A DNA stretch of 64,000 bases. Origin: JBLMZI01 sp050258755 (lineage in GTDB: Bacteria > Bacillota > Syntrophomonadia > Syntrophomonadales > DTU052). Below are positions 43,469 to 51,775 of the stretch, in pieces (position 1 is the first letter of the stretch; every line of letters begins with the position of its first letter). The position numbers were made by a program, and so were the translations under genes. The stretch covers positions 62,001 to 126,000 of the forward strand of contig JBLMZI010000003.1 in assembly GCA_050258755.1 (NCBI GenBank), read 5' to 3'. The notes beneath the pieces were generated by a model. It saw only the letters and a program-made list of their open reading frames with translations. It did no database searches and was not told the origin of the DNA.

Positions 43469-44254
43469 CTATTTGCCCTGGAAGTTGGCTTTGCGGCCTT
43501 CCAGGAATGCGCCCATGCCTTCCTTCTGGTCGGCGGAGGCGAACAGCATGGCGAAGCCTTCCTGCTCCAGGCGGCAGCCGGATTTGATGTCGGTGTTCAT
43601 GGAGGCGTTGATTGCGCTCTTGGCCAGACGCAGCGCAAGCGGCGGCTTCTTGGTCAGTTTGCGGGCCAGTTTCTTGGCGGCGTCCATGACCTGGTCGGCC
43701 GGGACCAGCTGGTTGATCATGCCCATTTCATAGGCGCGCTGAGCTGGGAAGAAGTCGCCGGTGAAAATCAGTTCCTTGGCGCGGCCAAGACCGATCAGGC
43801 GAGGCAGCCGCTGGGTGCCGCCGCCGCCCGGATAGATGCCAAGGCTGATTTCGGGAAGACCGAAGGTGGCATTGTCGGCTGCGATCCGGACATCACAGGC
43901 GAGTGCAAGCTCGGTGCCGCCGCCCAGGGCGAAACCGCAGATCGCAGCGATGGTCGGTTTTTGGTTGTCCTCGAGCTTAAAGATCGTTTTGTGAACGAGA
44001 TCGATAAAGGCGCGGGCTTCGAAGGCGTTGTATTCAGAAACTGCCTTGATGTCAGCGCCGGCAGCGAAGACTTTGTCGCCGCCGGTGATGATGATGGCTT
44101 TCACCGCGGGGTCTTTTTCCATCATTTCAAGCGCGACATAAGTTTCTTCGAGCAGCCGGTCATTCACCGAGTTCATGGCTTTGGGCCGGTTAATGGTCAG
44201 AATGCCGATTCCATCAGCGACTTCATATAACAGGGTTTCAAATTTCGCTGTCAT
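43469..44254 (-). CDS. Enoyl-CoA hydratase (crotonase), third gene of the operon
   Basis: 261 aa from ATG 44254, 8 nt after AAGGAGG. Both catalytic Glu are present (CGFALGGGTELALACD and FGLPEISLGIYPG), as is the oxyanion segment VFAAGADIKA. It probably hydrates crotonyl-CoA to 3-hydroxybutyryl-CoA or the reverse. It lies 72 nt after a paralogous crotonase and downstream of a 3-hydroxyacyl-CoA dehydrogenase, so the unit fits butanoyl-CoA formation or beta-oxidation of short acyl-CoA. Confidence 0.9.
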   Translation of the reverse strand: MTAKFETLLYEVADGIGILTINRPKAMNSVNDRLLEETYVALEMMEKDPAVKAIIITGGDKVFAAGADIKAVSEYNAFEARAFIDLVHKTIFKLEDNQKPTIAAICGFALGGGTELALACDVRIAADNATFGLPEISLGIYPGGGGTQRLPRLIGLGRAKELIFTGDFFPAQRAYEMGMINQLVPADQVMDAAKKLARKLTKKPPLALRLAKSAINASMNTDIKSGCRLEQEGFAMLFASADQKEGMGAFLEGRKANFQGK

Positions 44255-44326
44255 GGTCTCATCCTCCTTAATGGTCGATTCAGAAGCACAACATTGAAAC
44301 ACAGGCTTTACCCGCTGTTTTTTCGA

Positions 44327-45106
44327 TCAATGGCCGGTAAAGGTAGGCCGACGCCCGGTCAGAAAGGCATGCATGCCTTCCTTTTGGTCCCGAGTGGTGA
44401 AAAGCAAGGCAAACCCCTCCCGTTCGATGGCGGAACCTGTCCTGATATCATTGTCCATGGCGGCATGGATGGCCCGTTTTGCCAGCCGGAACGCCTGAGG
44501 CGGTTTACGGATCAGTTTTGTACCCAGAGCCCGGGCCCGGAGCATCACTTGATCGGCGGGGACCACTTCGTTAACCAGCCCGATCTGCCAGGCGGCATCG
44601 GCATCGATAAACTCGCCGGAGAGAATGAGTTCCCTGGCCTTCCCGAGGCCAACCAGACGGGCCAGGCGCTGGGTGCCCCCCGCGCCTGGATGAATCCCGA
44701 GGTTGATTTCAGGAAACCCAAAGGTCGCCTTTTCGGAGGCGATTCTCAGGTCGCAGGCCATGGCCAGTTCCAGCCCGCCGTCGAGGACAAATCCGTTCAT
44801 GGCGGCGATCGTTGGCTTCGGACAGTCTTCCAGTTCAGACACGACCTGATTGACTTGCTCGATAAAGTCCTGGGCCTGCCACACGTCCATCGGTTTCAGC
44901 TCTTTGATGTCGCCGCCGGCGGCAAACATTCTGAGACCGCCGGTCACAATGATGGCCTTAACGGACGCGTCCTCGATATACTGGTGCAGGACCTGATGCA
45001 GTTCGCCGAGCATGTGCCCGTCGATCGCGTTCATGGTTTCCGGGCGATTCATCTGCACAATGCCGAAGCCGTCTTCGACCTGTGACAGAATCGTCTCATA
45101 CGCCAT
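44327..45106 (-). CDS. Enoyl-CoA hydratase paralogue, second gene of the operon
   Basis: 259 aa from ATG 45106 (AAGGAGGAG upstream at 7-9 nt). Catalytic Glu residues are in NGFVLDGGLELAMACD and FGFPEINLGIHPG; the usual GGG before the first Glu is DGG here. It resembles the following crotonase throughout, including the C-terminal DQKEGMHAFL...GRRPTF, so the pair probably arose by tandem duplication and may differ in chain length or in hydratase versus isomerase activity. Confidence 0.88.
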   Translation of the reverse strand: MAYETILSQVEDGFGIVQMNRPETMNAIDGHMLGELHQVLHQYIEDASVKAIIVTGGLRMFAAGGDIKELKPMDVWQAQDFIEQVNQVVSELEDCPKPTIAAMNGFVLDGGLELAMACDLRIASEKATFGFPEINLGIHPGAGGTQRLARLVGLGKARELILSGEFIDADAAWQIGLVNEVVPADQVMLRARALGTKLIRKPPQAFRLAKRAIHAAMDNDIRTGSAIEREGFALLFTTRDQKEGMHAFLTGRRPTFTGH

Positions 45107-45192
45107 GGTGCGCTCCTCCTTCACGATTCCGTTCGGTTCTATATTGAAAAATTCAATGGGGTGCCGGATTGAAGGATGCGCTGGGTACAAAG

Positions 45193-46053
45193 CTATTTGG
45201 ACTCGCTGTAGTCGTAGAAGCCGCGGCCGGTTTTACGGCCCAGCCAGCCGGCGCGGACATACTGTTTGATCAGCGAGCACGGGCGATATTTCGGGTCGCC
45301 GGTTTCTCTGTACAGCACATTGCAGACTTCCAGCGCGATGTCGAGGCCCACCATGTCGGCCAGGGTCAGCGGGCCCATCGGCCAGCCGGCGCCGAGTCTC
45401 ATCGCGGTGTCGATATCCTTCTCCGAAGCGAGACCTTCCATCAGGATGTAGGCAGCTTCGTTAAGGCCGGGAACCAGGATGCGGTTGACCACAAAGCCCG
45501 GGCCTTCTTTGACCTTGATGGGTTTTTTGCCGATTTTCTTGGAAAGCTCGTAAATTACGTTAAAGGTGTCGTCCGAGGTCTGCAGAGCGGGAATGACTTC
45601 GATCAGCGCCATGACCTGGGCCGGGTTGAAGAAGTGCATGCCAACGACCTGCTGCGGCCGCTTGGTGACGGCTGCCATCTCGGTGATGGAAAGCGACGAG
45701 GTGTTCGTCGCGAAAATCGCTTCCGGTTTGCAGGCTTCGTCCAGCTTCTTGTAGGTAGCCAGTTTGATTTCGAGGTTTTCGACGATGCTTTCGACCACGA
45801 CATCAACATCGGCGAGATCCTTCAGGTCAGCCGAACCGGTAATATTACCGAGGACAAAATCTTTGGCGCCGTCCGGAGCCTGGCCTTTTTCCACCGCTTT
45901 GGCAATGATTTTGCCGATGCGGGCGATTGCTTTTTCCACGATTTCAATCTTGATATCATAAAGGACAACCTGGATACCGGATTGTGCAAAAACCTGGGCA
46001 ATCCCCATGCCCATGGTGCCGGCGCCGAGAACAGCAACTTTTTTGACTTCCAT
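45193..46053 (-). CDS. 3-hydroxyacyl-CoA (3-hydroxybutyryl-CoA) dehydrogenase
   Basis: 286 aa from ATG 46053 (GGGAGG 10 nt upstream), the size of clostridial Hbd. An NAD-binding GAGTMGMGIAQVFAQ lies at residues about 10-24, then NTSSLSITEMA, the catalytic VVGMHFFNPAQVMALIEVI with His, and GFVVNRILVPGLNEA. It interconverts acetoacetyl-CoA and 3-hydroxybutyryl-CoA. It is first in the crt-crt-hbd operon behind a -24/-12 promoter at 46195-46209. No thiolase or acyl-CoA dehydrogenase gene is in view. Confidence 0.92.
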   Translation of the reverse strand: MEVKKVAVLGAGTMGMGIAQVFAQSGIQVVLYDIKIEIVEKAIARIGKIIAKAVEKGQAPDGAKDFVLGNITGSADLKDLADVDVVVESIVENLEIKLATYKKLDEACKPEAIFATNTSSLSITEMAAVTKRPQQVVGMHFFNPAQVMALIEVIPALQTSDDTFNVIYELSKKIGKKPIKVKEGPGFVVNRILVPGLNEAAYILMEGLASEKDIDTAMRLGAGWPMGPLTLADMVGLDIALEVCNVLYRETGDPKYRPCSLIKQYVRAGWLGRKTGRGFYDYSESK

Positions 46054-46194
46054 GAATTGATAACCTCCCTGAAATTCTTTTTGTACGATGAATGCCGAAC
46101 GAATGAATGCAATCTGAACCGGGACAACTACAGTTTGGCCGACCACCTCCCAATTTATTCTATGACAAGCGTACACTCCCACTCTATCCATTAT

Positions 46195-46209
46195 GCAAAG
46201 AATGTGCCA
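46195..46209 (-). promoter_or_regulatory. Sigma-54 (-24/-12) promoter of the hbd-crt-crt operon
   Basis: On the minus strand TGGCACATTCTTTGC matches the sigma-54 consensus TGGCACG-N4-TTGC at all but one position, with exact GG/GC spacing. It lies about 140 bp upstream of the hbd start codon and is flanked by the gene for a sigma-54 activator. Confidence 0.85.
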
Positions 46210-46341
46210 ATTAGAACGGAATCGCCAAAAGCCGACTCAATCGCGAATGCCGGCTGTCAGCAAGGATGTTCGATGTTGCAGGGGACCATCCGTGCGGGGT
46301 TTATTTGTTCGAAAAGTCAAACGAAGCGCAAATTCGATAGA

Positions 46342-46376
46342 TGTCCCAAAATGAGACACTGTCTCAATGGGAGACG
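46342..46376 (-). promoter_or_regulatory. Putative activator-binding sites (UAS), two tandem dyads
   Basis: Two 17-bp dyads, 46342-46358 (TGTCCCA-n3-TGAGACA) and 46360-46376 (TGTCTCA-n3-GGAGACG), share the pattern TGTCYCA-n3-RGAGAC. They lie about 135-180 bp upstream of the -24/-12 promoter and overlap the last codons of the activator gene, a typical placement for enhancer-like sites. Confidence 0.6.
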
Positions 46377-48040
46377 GTTATTTCGTTTCCGGTGATGCGA
46401 TATTTTTGCATCTTTCGGTAGAGGACCGAACGGTGGATATGGAGCCGTTCCGCGGCCTGGGTTTTATTCCAGTTGGTTTCGTGCAGGGCTTCCAGGATCA
46501 TGGCGCGTTCGGCTTCGGAACGAATTTGGTCCAAATCGCCGGCATTGGCGCTTTTGAGCCGGGTGGACTTCTGGTTGCGCAGATGGTCGGGCAGGTGTTC
46601 CATCTCGATGACGCCGTGATCACAGAAATTGACGGCTCGCTCCAGGGCGTTCTCCATCTCGCGGATATTGCCCGGCCAGTCATAGCCCTCAAAACAGTCC
46701 AGAACGCTTGGGGCGATGGCATTGACCTCGGTTCCCAGGCTGGCGTTCAGCCGGGTCAGCAGGTGCTTGGCCAGCATCTGGATATCCGGCCGGCGTTCGC
46801 GGAGCGGCGGCAGTCTCAACGCAATGACATTGAGCCGGTAATACAGGTCTTCCCGGAATTTGCCCTGTGTGACCAATGCGGTCAGGTCGCGGTTGGTTGC
46901 GGCAATGATGCGGACATCGATCCGAATCGGCTTGACGCCGCCAACCCGTTCGAATTCGCGTTCCTGCAGCACCCGGAGCAGTTTGGCCTGCATGGACAGC
47001 GACATGTCAGCGATCTCGTCCAGGAAGATGCTGCCCCGGTTAGCGAGTTCGAATTTGCCAGGCTTTCCACCCTTTTTGGCGCCGGTAAAGGCGCCGTCGG
47101 TGTAGCCAAAAAGCTCCGACTCCAGGAGGGCTTCCGGAACCGCGGCGCAGTTGACCTTAATGAAAGGCCCCAGCCGCCGCGGGCTGGCGTTATGGATGGC
47201 GTGGGCAAAAATCTCTTTGCCGGTGCCGGTTTCACCCATGATCAGGATGGTGGAAAGGGTTCGGGCCGCGCGACGGGCCTGTTCCTTCTGCTGGATCAGG
47301 GCCGGATCCTGGCCGGCGATGTCGGCCAGAAAGTAGCTGGCGCTGCCCTGGGCGATACGCTCGATATAGTAATTCCAATCCCGTTTCTGCGAGGCCAGCC
47401 GGCACTTCACGATGACCCCAGCCGGCATGTCCTCCTCGTTGAACGGAAGGTAGGTCACATCGACCTTTTGCTCACGGATGACCAGCGGATCGCCGGAAAC
47501 CGGCTTCCCGGTCTGCAAGGCCCGGTTGAAAAAGGCATTCGGGGAAAACGGCTCGACCGCCCCGCGGAGCTTCTCCAGGCTGTCGCAGTGGAAAAATTCA
47601 TAACAGGGGCGGTTGCCATAGGTCACGACCCCCTGGGGGTCGAGAATCAAAACACCTTCGTACGGGTTTTCCAGGAAGGATTCAAGCTGAAGCTGGGACA
47701 GGTTTTCCGCCGGGCGGACGATGGCGTACGCGCCGCTGCGCCGGTTCTCTTCGCCGATCGGGCCCATATGGACCACAAAATCCCGCTGATTGGCGCGGAT
47801 GGTGGTGCTGTAGCTGTTCTCGGCATGCCGGATGATGCGCTCAAAATCAAGATAAGGGCTTATCCGCGAACACGATTTGCCAATCAGTTCAGAGGACTTC
47901 AGGTCAAGCAGTTCTTCGGCGGTGGGGTTGATCAATACGATCTTCAGGGCGGCGTCCACGATCACCAGCCCATCGGCGATATTGTCCAAGATGGGGGCCA
48001 GAAGCAGTTCTTCCCATTGAAGTCCCAGATTCACCGACAA
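46364..48040 (-). CDS. Sigma-54-dependent transcriptional activator with PAS sensor domains
   Basis: 558 aa from TTG 48040, with AGGTG 6 nt upstream; a GTG at 48049 has poorer spacing. Residues about 15-115 and 120-225 look like two PAS domains (ILDNIADGLVIVDAALKIVLIN; FLENPYEGVLILDPQGVVTYGN). The AAA+ domain carries Walker A GETGTGKE, the sigma-54 contact motif GAFTGA, Walker B GSIFLDEIADM and arginine-finger region FREDLYYRLNV. A Fis-type helix-turn-helix ends the protein (NKTQAAERLHIHRSVLYRKM). There is no receiver domain, so a small-molecule or redox signal through PAS is likely. It probably controls the adjacent hbd operon. Confidence 0.92.
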   Translation of the reverse strand: MSVNLGLQWEELLLAPILDNIADGLVIVDAALKIVLINPTAEELLDLKSSELIGKSCSRISPYLDFERIIRHAENSYSTTIRANQRDFVVHMGPIGEENRRSGAYAIVRPAENLSQLQLESFLENPYEGVLILDPQGVVTYGNRPCYEFFHCDSLEKLRGAVEPFSPNAFFNRALQTGKPVSGDPLVIREQKVDVTYLPFNEEDMPAGVIVKCRLASQKRDWNYYIERIAQGSASYFLADIAGQDPALIQQKEQARRAARTLSTILIMGETGTGKEIFAHAIHNASPRRLGPFIKVNCAAVPEALLESELFGYTDGAFTGAKKGGKPGKFELANRGSIFLDEIADMSLSMQAKLLRVLQEREFERVGGVKPIRIDVRIIAATNRDLTALVTQGKFREDLYYRLNVIALRLPPLRERRPDIQMLAKHLLTRLNASLGTEVNAIAPSVLDCFEGYDWPGNIREMENALERAVNFCDHGVIEMEHLPDHLRNQKSTRLKSANAGDLDQIRSEAERAMILEALHETNWNKTQAAERLHIHRSVLYRKMQKYRITGNEITVSH

Positions 48041-48117
48041 TGCGTTCACCTGCCTGTTTCGATTCAGCCTGCGGAATGACGGAAAAAAATAGCCCCATCG
48101 GGCTGTGCGATCAAAGG

Positions 48118-48137
48118 AAAAGCCAAAAAGGCTTGAA
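48118..48137 (-). terminator. Weak intrinsic terminator
   Basis: On the minus strand AAGCC-TTTTT-GGCTT followed by TTCC. A short stem just after the stop of the PG-binding-like gene. Confidence 0.4.
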
Positions 48138-48139
48138 GG

Positions 48140-48664
48140 TTATTTAGCTCGGGCTTTCAGCAGAGTTGTTCGCTGCACGATCGTGTCCAGTGTTGGTTCG
48201 TCCAGTTTTCCGGTTGCCGGCATGCCGTTTTGCTGCTGGAAGGACCGGATCGCCTCCGTTAAGGAAGCGTTTGAATAGCCGAGTTTGACCAGCATCTGGT
48301 GGACCTCTGCGGCTTCAGACGACGACAGAACGTAGTCCGCGCCGTCTGAAGCGATGCCATGCACCGCAGTGCCGCCTTCGGGTACGGTCGATCGGGAATG
48401 CGTTTCGACCGGCTTTGAGGTTTCTTCGCTCGGTTTGGCAGTCTCGGTCTTCGGCTTGGACGTGGCTGGCTTGTACACCGTCCCGGCAGTGCCGGACTTC
48501 TGTTCGACAATCGGCAAATCTTCCTTGTGTTCCTGCGTTTTAGGCTGATTCAGTTTTTGCTCCACAATGATGTTCGTATAGCCGTTGATAATGCCGAATG
48601 TGGTGCCGAGCACGACCGCTGCCGCGACTACCAGAACCAGGAAGATGATGTGTTCTTGCTTCAT
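48140..48664 (-). CDS. Membrane-anchored protein with a peptidoglycan-binding-like C-terminus
   Basis: 174 aa from ATG 48664, behind GGGGG. One membrane helix at residues 7-28 (IIFLVLVVAAAVVLGTTFG), a Lys/Thr/Glu-rich linker (about 45-100), and a C-terminal helical domain (about 110-174: SSEAAEVHQMLVKLGYSNASLTEAIRSFQQQNGMPATGKLDEPTLDTI) that reads like PG_binding_1. Probably a cell-wall-attached surface protein; specific role unknown. It is upstream of the sigma-54 activator on the same strand (about 100 bp apart), a possible operon. Confidence 0.65.
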   Translation of the reverse strand: MKQEHIIFLVLVVAAAVVLGTTFGIINGYTNIIVEQKLNQPKTQEHKEDLPIVEQKSGTAGTVYKPATSKPKTETAKPSEETSKPVETHSRSTVPEGGTAVHGIASDGADYVLSSSEAAEVHQMLVKLGYSNASLTEAIRSFQQQNGMPATGKLDEPTLDTIVQRTTLLKARAK

Positions 48665-48822
48665 GACAACAACCCCCTGCCTACGCTTATTGTACCATCC
48701 AGTCCAAACGGCATCAATTGCGGGATTTTGGCTGAAATGGACCCCGGAAGCTTCGGCTGGCGAGCCGCTCACCTGCGATACGAAAGACTTCTTTCTGTCT
48801 GTCCCACCGCCCAAAACGAAAG

Positions 48823-48847
48823 AAAAAACCGGTGAATCCGGTTTTTT
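48823..48847. terminator. Bidirectional intrinsic terminator
   Basis: AAAAAACCGG / CCGGTTTTTT with a short loop, flanked by A- and T-runs; ends the DUF2642-like genes on the minus strand. Confidence 0.8.
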
Positions 48848-48912
48848 CCCCTTATCGCGGCAGGTTTACAGACGCAGGAGAGGCACCCAAACCATTTCGC
48901 GCTAGAGTGAGT

Positions 48913-49128
48913 TTAGCGAACGATGCCGGTGGCAAACTCCGCGCGGGTGATGATGGTGATCTGCTCGATGGGAATGTAAAAAACCTCGGCGCCGCAAATG
49001 GTAATGAAATCGTCATTTACGTTCGTCATGATGCCTTCCACGAATCCGACGTCACCTTCGGTCAGGACCCGCACACGGAAGTTCTGCAGGCTGCAGATCT
49101 GGTTAAAGAAATCGCGTCTAAAGGCCAC
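48913..49128 (-). CDS. Small DUF2642-like protein
   Basis: 71 aa from GTG 49128 (GGAGGG 7 nt upstream). A compact beta-rich protein: FRVRVLTEGDVGFVEGIMTNVNDDFITICGAEVFYIPIEQITIITR. The pattern 'V.V.T..G...G.l..V..DyI.i......YIPi.qI..I' is that of DUF2642/YuzF-like proteins, several of which are spore-coat related. It follows a related gene on the same strand, which supports a sporulation link, though weakly. Confidence 0.55.
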   Translation of the reverse strand: MAFRRDFFNQICSLQNFRVRVLTEGDVGFVEGIMTNVNDDFITICGAEVFYIPIEQITIITRAEFATGIVR

Positions 49129-49184
49129 AGCAATACCCTCCTTTTCACTGGTTTCGACGCCTGTGGGCCGGTGTCTGGGTTATA

Positions 49185-49556
49185 CTATTCGGGCGCATTT
49201 CCAGTTGTTACACAATCATGCGGCTTCGATTCGTGTACGGATTGTGCCACGGCGGTGACGTGCACGAGCGGAATGTAGGCGACAGGAAAGGGTGAATCGG
49301 ACTGGAACAGGGTCAGGTAGCCGGGGTGAAGATCGATCAGCAGACCGTCAAAGAGGGCAGCCCCGTCAGTGTAGATCCGGACGGGGTGGTGCATAAGACC
49401 GGCAAGCAGATTGAGCGGTAAAAGCCCGGGGGAGTGCCTGGCTTCCACACGGAGGGCTTCGGAGGGCGGCAAGCCCGGACCGGTTCCCGACTCGGCCCGG
49501 CCGGTTTGCTGCCAGACGAGGGCGAGCCAGATAGCCAGAAACATATTATTGCCCAT
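49185..49556 (-). CDS. DUF2642-like protein with an N-terminal hydrophobic segment
   Basis: 123 aa from ATG 49556 (GAGG 6 nt upstream). N-terminal FLAIWLALVWQQTG may be a short membrane segment, then a Gly/Pro/Glu-rich stretch, and a C-terminal beta-rich core (PVRIYTDGAALFDGLLIDLHPGYLTLFQ...VAYIPLVHVTAVA) with the same pattern as the protein at 48913-49128. The two genes are adjacent on the same strand and probably form one unit. Confidence 0.5.
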   Translation of the reverse strand: MGNNMFLAIWLALVWQQTGRAESGTGPGLPPSEALRVEARHSPGLLPLNLLAGLMHHPVRIYTDGAALFDGLLIDLHPGYLTLFQSDSPFPVAYIPLVHVTAVAQSVHESKPHDCVTTGNAPE

Positions 49557-49647
49557 TGGCAGCCTCGCATTGTTACCGGATCCATGTTCCATATATATAC
49601 CGGGCCCGGCCGGGAATGACCAAAGGAATCGGGATGCGGTGCGCGAA

Positions 49648-50250
49648 TCAAGAGAGCGGTTCTGTGCGAAACGCGCGGTCGATGATTCTTTCAGCCAGCC
49701 GTTTGTGGGCGCTGGCCTGAGCGGCCAACATGATCACCAGCAGGAACAGGTCGGCGGTTTCGGTTTGCTGCGGCGACAAGCCTTCGGTTTTGGACCGGAT
49801 CGCCCGGGCCTGTTCCAGGGTGCGTTCATAAAGGCAGGAGAGTTCCTGTTCTTTTAGATCGAGGAAGGTTTGATAGATATCTTCGAGCGGCAGCAGATCG
49901 TCATCCCGGATGGCGATGTTATTCAGCACCGGGGTGAACAATCGCTTGATATCGCTGAGCGCGAGAACACTTTTTAGCTGATAGATCAAGGAAAGCAGGA
50001 TGATATGGTCTTTGCTGTACTTCTTATTGACCGGCGGCATCAGAACACCGGCCTTGGTATAGTTATTGATCATAGTCCGGGTCAGGATTTTTTCATCCGG
50101 ATCCCGTCGGGAATCTTTTAAGCGCGCATCCATCAAACCGGTTAACTGCTCGGCATACAGCGCGATATCCGGGATATCATCCAGCAGCAGTTCATTGTTT
50201 TTGATCAATTCCTCGGTTAATTCTTTCAGCCATTCCAAATCCATCTGCAT
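49648..50250 (-). CDS. DUF1836 family protein
   Basis: 200 aa from ATG 50250 (GAGGAG upstream). The segment LTRTMINNYTKAGVLMPPVNKKYSKDHIILLSLIYQLKSVLALSDIKRLF is the DUF1836 signature and looks like a MerR-type winged helix-turn-helix for DNA binding. The C-terminal third is helical with one hydrophobic stretch (ADLFLLVIMLAAQASA). It may be a transcriptional regulator in Firmicutes; targets are unknown. It is divergent from the pspA operon, with 273 bp between them. Confidence 0.72.
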   Translation of the reverse strand: MQMDLEWLKELTEELIKNNELLLDDIPDIALYAEQLTGLMDARLKDSRRDPDEKILTRTMINNYTKAGVLMPPVNKKYSKDHIILLSLIYQLKSVLALSDIKRLFTPVLNNIAIRDDDLLPLEDIYQTFLDLKEQELSCLYERTLEQARAIRSKTEGLSPQQTETADLFLLVIMLAAQASAHKRLAERIIDRAFRTEPLS

Positions 50251-50388
50251 CACATCTCCTCAACCCTATTATATAGTATTGAATACTACGTGGGAACGGG
50301 ACTGGAAACAAATGAAGGCGAAATACAGAGAAAAAAGGCGGGAGCGTGACGTAAACGTGCTGTATCGTGATTGCACCACACGACCAAC

Positions 50389-50423
50389 CATCTAGTAAAC
50401 AAAACTAGATGTTGAGGTATAAT
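50389..50423 (+). promoter_or_regulatory. Palindromic operator and -10 box upstream of the pspA operon
   Basis: CATCTAGT (50389-50396) and ACTAGATG (50404-50411) form a perfect 8-bp inverted repeat around AAACAAA. A TATAAT follows at 50418-50423, about 100 bp before pspA, so the palindrome overlaps the -35 region. Probably the binding site of a dimeric regulator; the divergent DUF1836 protein is one candidate. Confidence 0.6.
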
Positions 50424-50523
50424 AAACCAAGTAATATATTATCACTAACGGCAGCGCGCGCCGCGAGGGAAGGAAAGAAGTTCGGTGTGAACCACACAGG
50501 AGGAACGAAAAGGGGGCTTAACG

Positions 50524-51189
50524 ATGGGTTTGTTCAAGCGGATCAGCGATCAGGTCCGGGCCAATGTGAATGCGGCTTTAGACCGGGCAGAAGATCCCGG
50601 GATTATGATGAATCAATATCTCCGGGATATGGAAGATGACATCGTCGACGCCGAAGGGGCGGTCGCACGACAGATGGCCGTAGCCAGAAAGTTTTCCGCG
50701 CTCAGGGAGGAGACGGCAAAAAAGGTGCTGGAGAGAGAAGAACAGGCCAGAGAGGCTTTGCGTGTACAGAAAGAGGACCTGGCCCGCAAACTGCTGGTCG
50801 ACAAAAAGGTTCTGACGGTCAAGACCGAGGAGTACGAAAAGCAAGCCAAATCGGCCGATCAGGTGGCGGAAACCCTGCGCGGCCAGCTTCGGGAGATGAA
50901 GAGCGAATACGAGCAGATGAAAGCCCGCCGGGATACGCTGGCGGCCAGAGCCCAGGCGGCGAAAGCCCAGTCGAAGGTGTACGAAAAGGTTGCGATGATC
51001 GGACGCGGCCAGGCTGCCAGTGATTTCAGCCGAATGGAAGAGCGGGTCATGGAATTGGAAGCCGAAGCATCGGTAAGACGAGACCTTGGAGCACAGGAGC
51101 GGTCTTTGGAAGCTGATCTCGCCGATCTGGGGATGGCGGCGATTGACGCCGAGCTGGCCGCCTTAAAGGCGTCGATCAAATCGGAATAG
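50524..51189 (+). CDS. pspA: PspA/IM30 family membrane-stress protein
   Basis: 221 aa, the usual length. It begins MGLFKRISDQVRANVNAALDRAEDPGIMMNQYLRDMEDDI, the amphipathic membrane-binding helix and PspA core, followed by long coiled-coil helices (VAETLRGQLREMKSEYEQMKARR). PspA proteins form ESCRT-III-like polymers that protect or repair the cytoplasmic membrane. AGGGGG lies upstream of the ATG. It is the first gene of a pspA-nfeD-flotillin operon with gaps of 30 and 13 nt. Confidence 0.93.
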   Translation: MGLFKRISDQVRANVNAALDRAEDPGIMMNQYLRDMEDDIVDAEGAVARQMAVARKFSALREETAKKVLEREEQAREALRVQKEDLARKLLVDKKVLTVKTEEYEKQAKSADQVAETLRGQLREMKSEYEQMKARRDTLAARAQAAKAQSKVYEKVAMIGRGQAASDFSRMEERVMELEAEASVRRDLGAQERSLEADLADLGMAAIDAELAALKASIKSE

Positions 51190-51219
51190 ACTTCGGAAAG
51201 TGGCCGGGTGGGAGGAGGG

Positions 51220-51762
51220 ATGACTGTGCAGGAGCTGTATCTGGGATGCCTGGCCGGCGGCGCTCTTTTTACACTGATTACGTTTATCTTCGGCGATTTG
51301 CTGAATGGATTGTTTGATGGCGCCCTGGATGGTGCGATTCCGGCTCATTTGGATTTTCTGTCGCCCATGGTGTCGGTTGGGGCGATTACTGCCTTCGGTG
51401 GGTGCGGATTGATTCTTTCAAAGTACACGGGCATGGCCGAAGGCACGGTATTCGGGGTTTCCGCATTGATTGCGGTGATCCTTGGCGGGGTTCTGTATTT
51501 CGGTTACTTGAAGCCGATGAAAAATGCAGAGAACTCTACCGGTTTTTCGATGAAGGACCTGGTTGGCAAGATTGGCGAGGTGACCACTCCGATCCCGGCC
51601 GAAGGGTATGGTGAGGTGGTTCTGCGGGTTGGCGCCGGCAGCACAAATCAGATCGGCGCTTCCATGGAACGAAAAGATCTTCCGGCGGGAATCCGCGTTG
51701 TGGTCGGCGAGGTGCGGGAAAGCGTGTTGTACGTCTTTCGCTTTGATGAGGATGAGGAGTAA
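51220..51762 (+). CDS. NfeD-like membrane protein
   Basis: 180 aa from ATG 51220 (GGAGGAGG upstream at short spacing; GTG 51226 is an alternative). Three to four membrane helices (LYLGCLAGGALFTLITFIFGDLL; LSPMVSVGAITAFGGCGLIL; VFGVSALIAVILGGVLYFGYL), then a C-terminal OB-fold (LVGKIGEVTTPIPAEGYGEVVLRVG...RVVVGEVRESVLYVFRF). This is the YuaF-type NfeD partner of flotillins in Firmicutes. Confidence 0.85.
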   Translation: MTVQELYLGCLAGGALFTLITFIFGDLLNGLFDGALDGAIPAHLDFLSPMVSVGAITAFGGCGLILSKYTGMAEGTVFGVSALIAVILGGVLYFGYLKPMKNAENSTGFSMKDLVGKIGEVTTPIPAEGYGEVVLRVGAGSTNQIGASMERKDLPAGIRVVVGEVRESVLYVFRFDEDEE

Positions 51763-51775
51763 GGAGGCACTTTCA

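Noticed and set aside
46367..48079. 570-codon open frame antisense to the sigma-54 activator
   Set aside because: Shadow frame; the minus-strand protein has complete AAA+ and Fis motifs.
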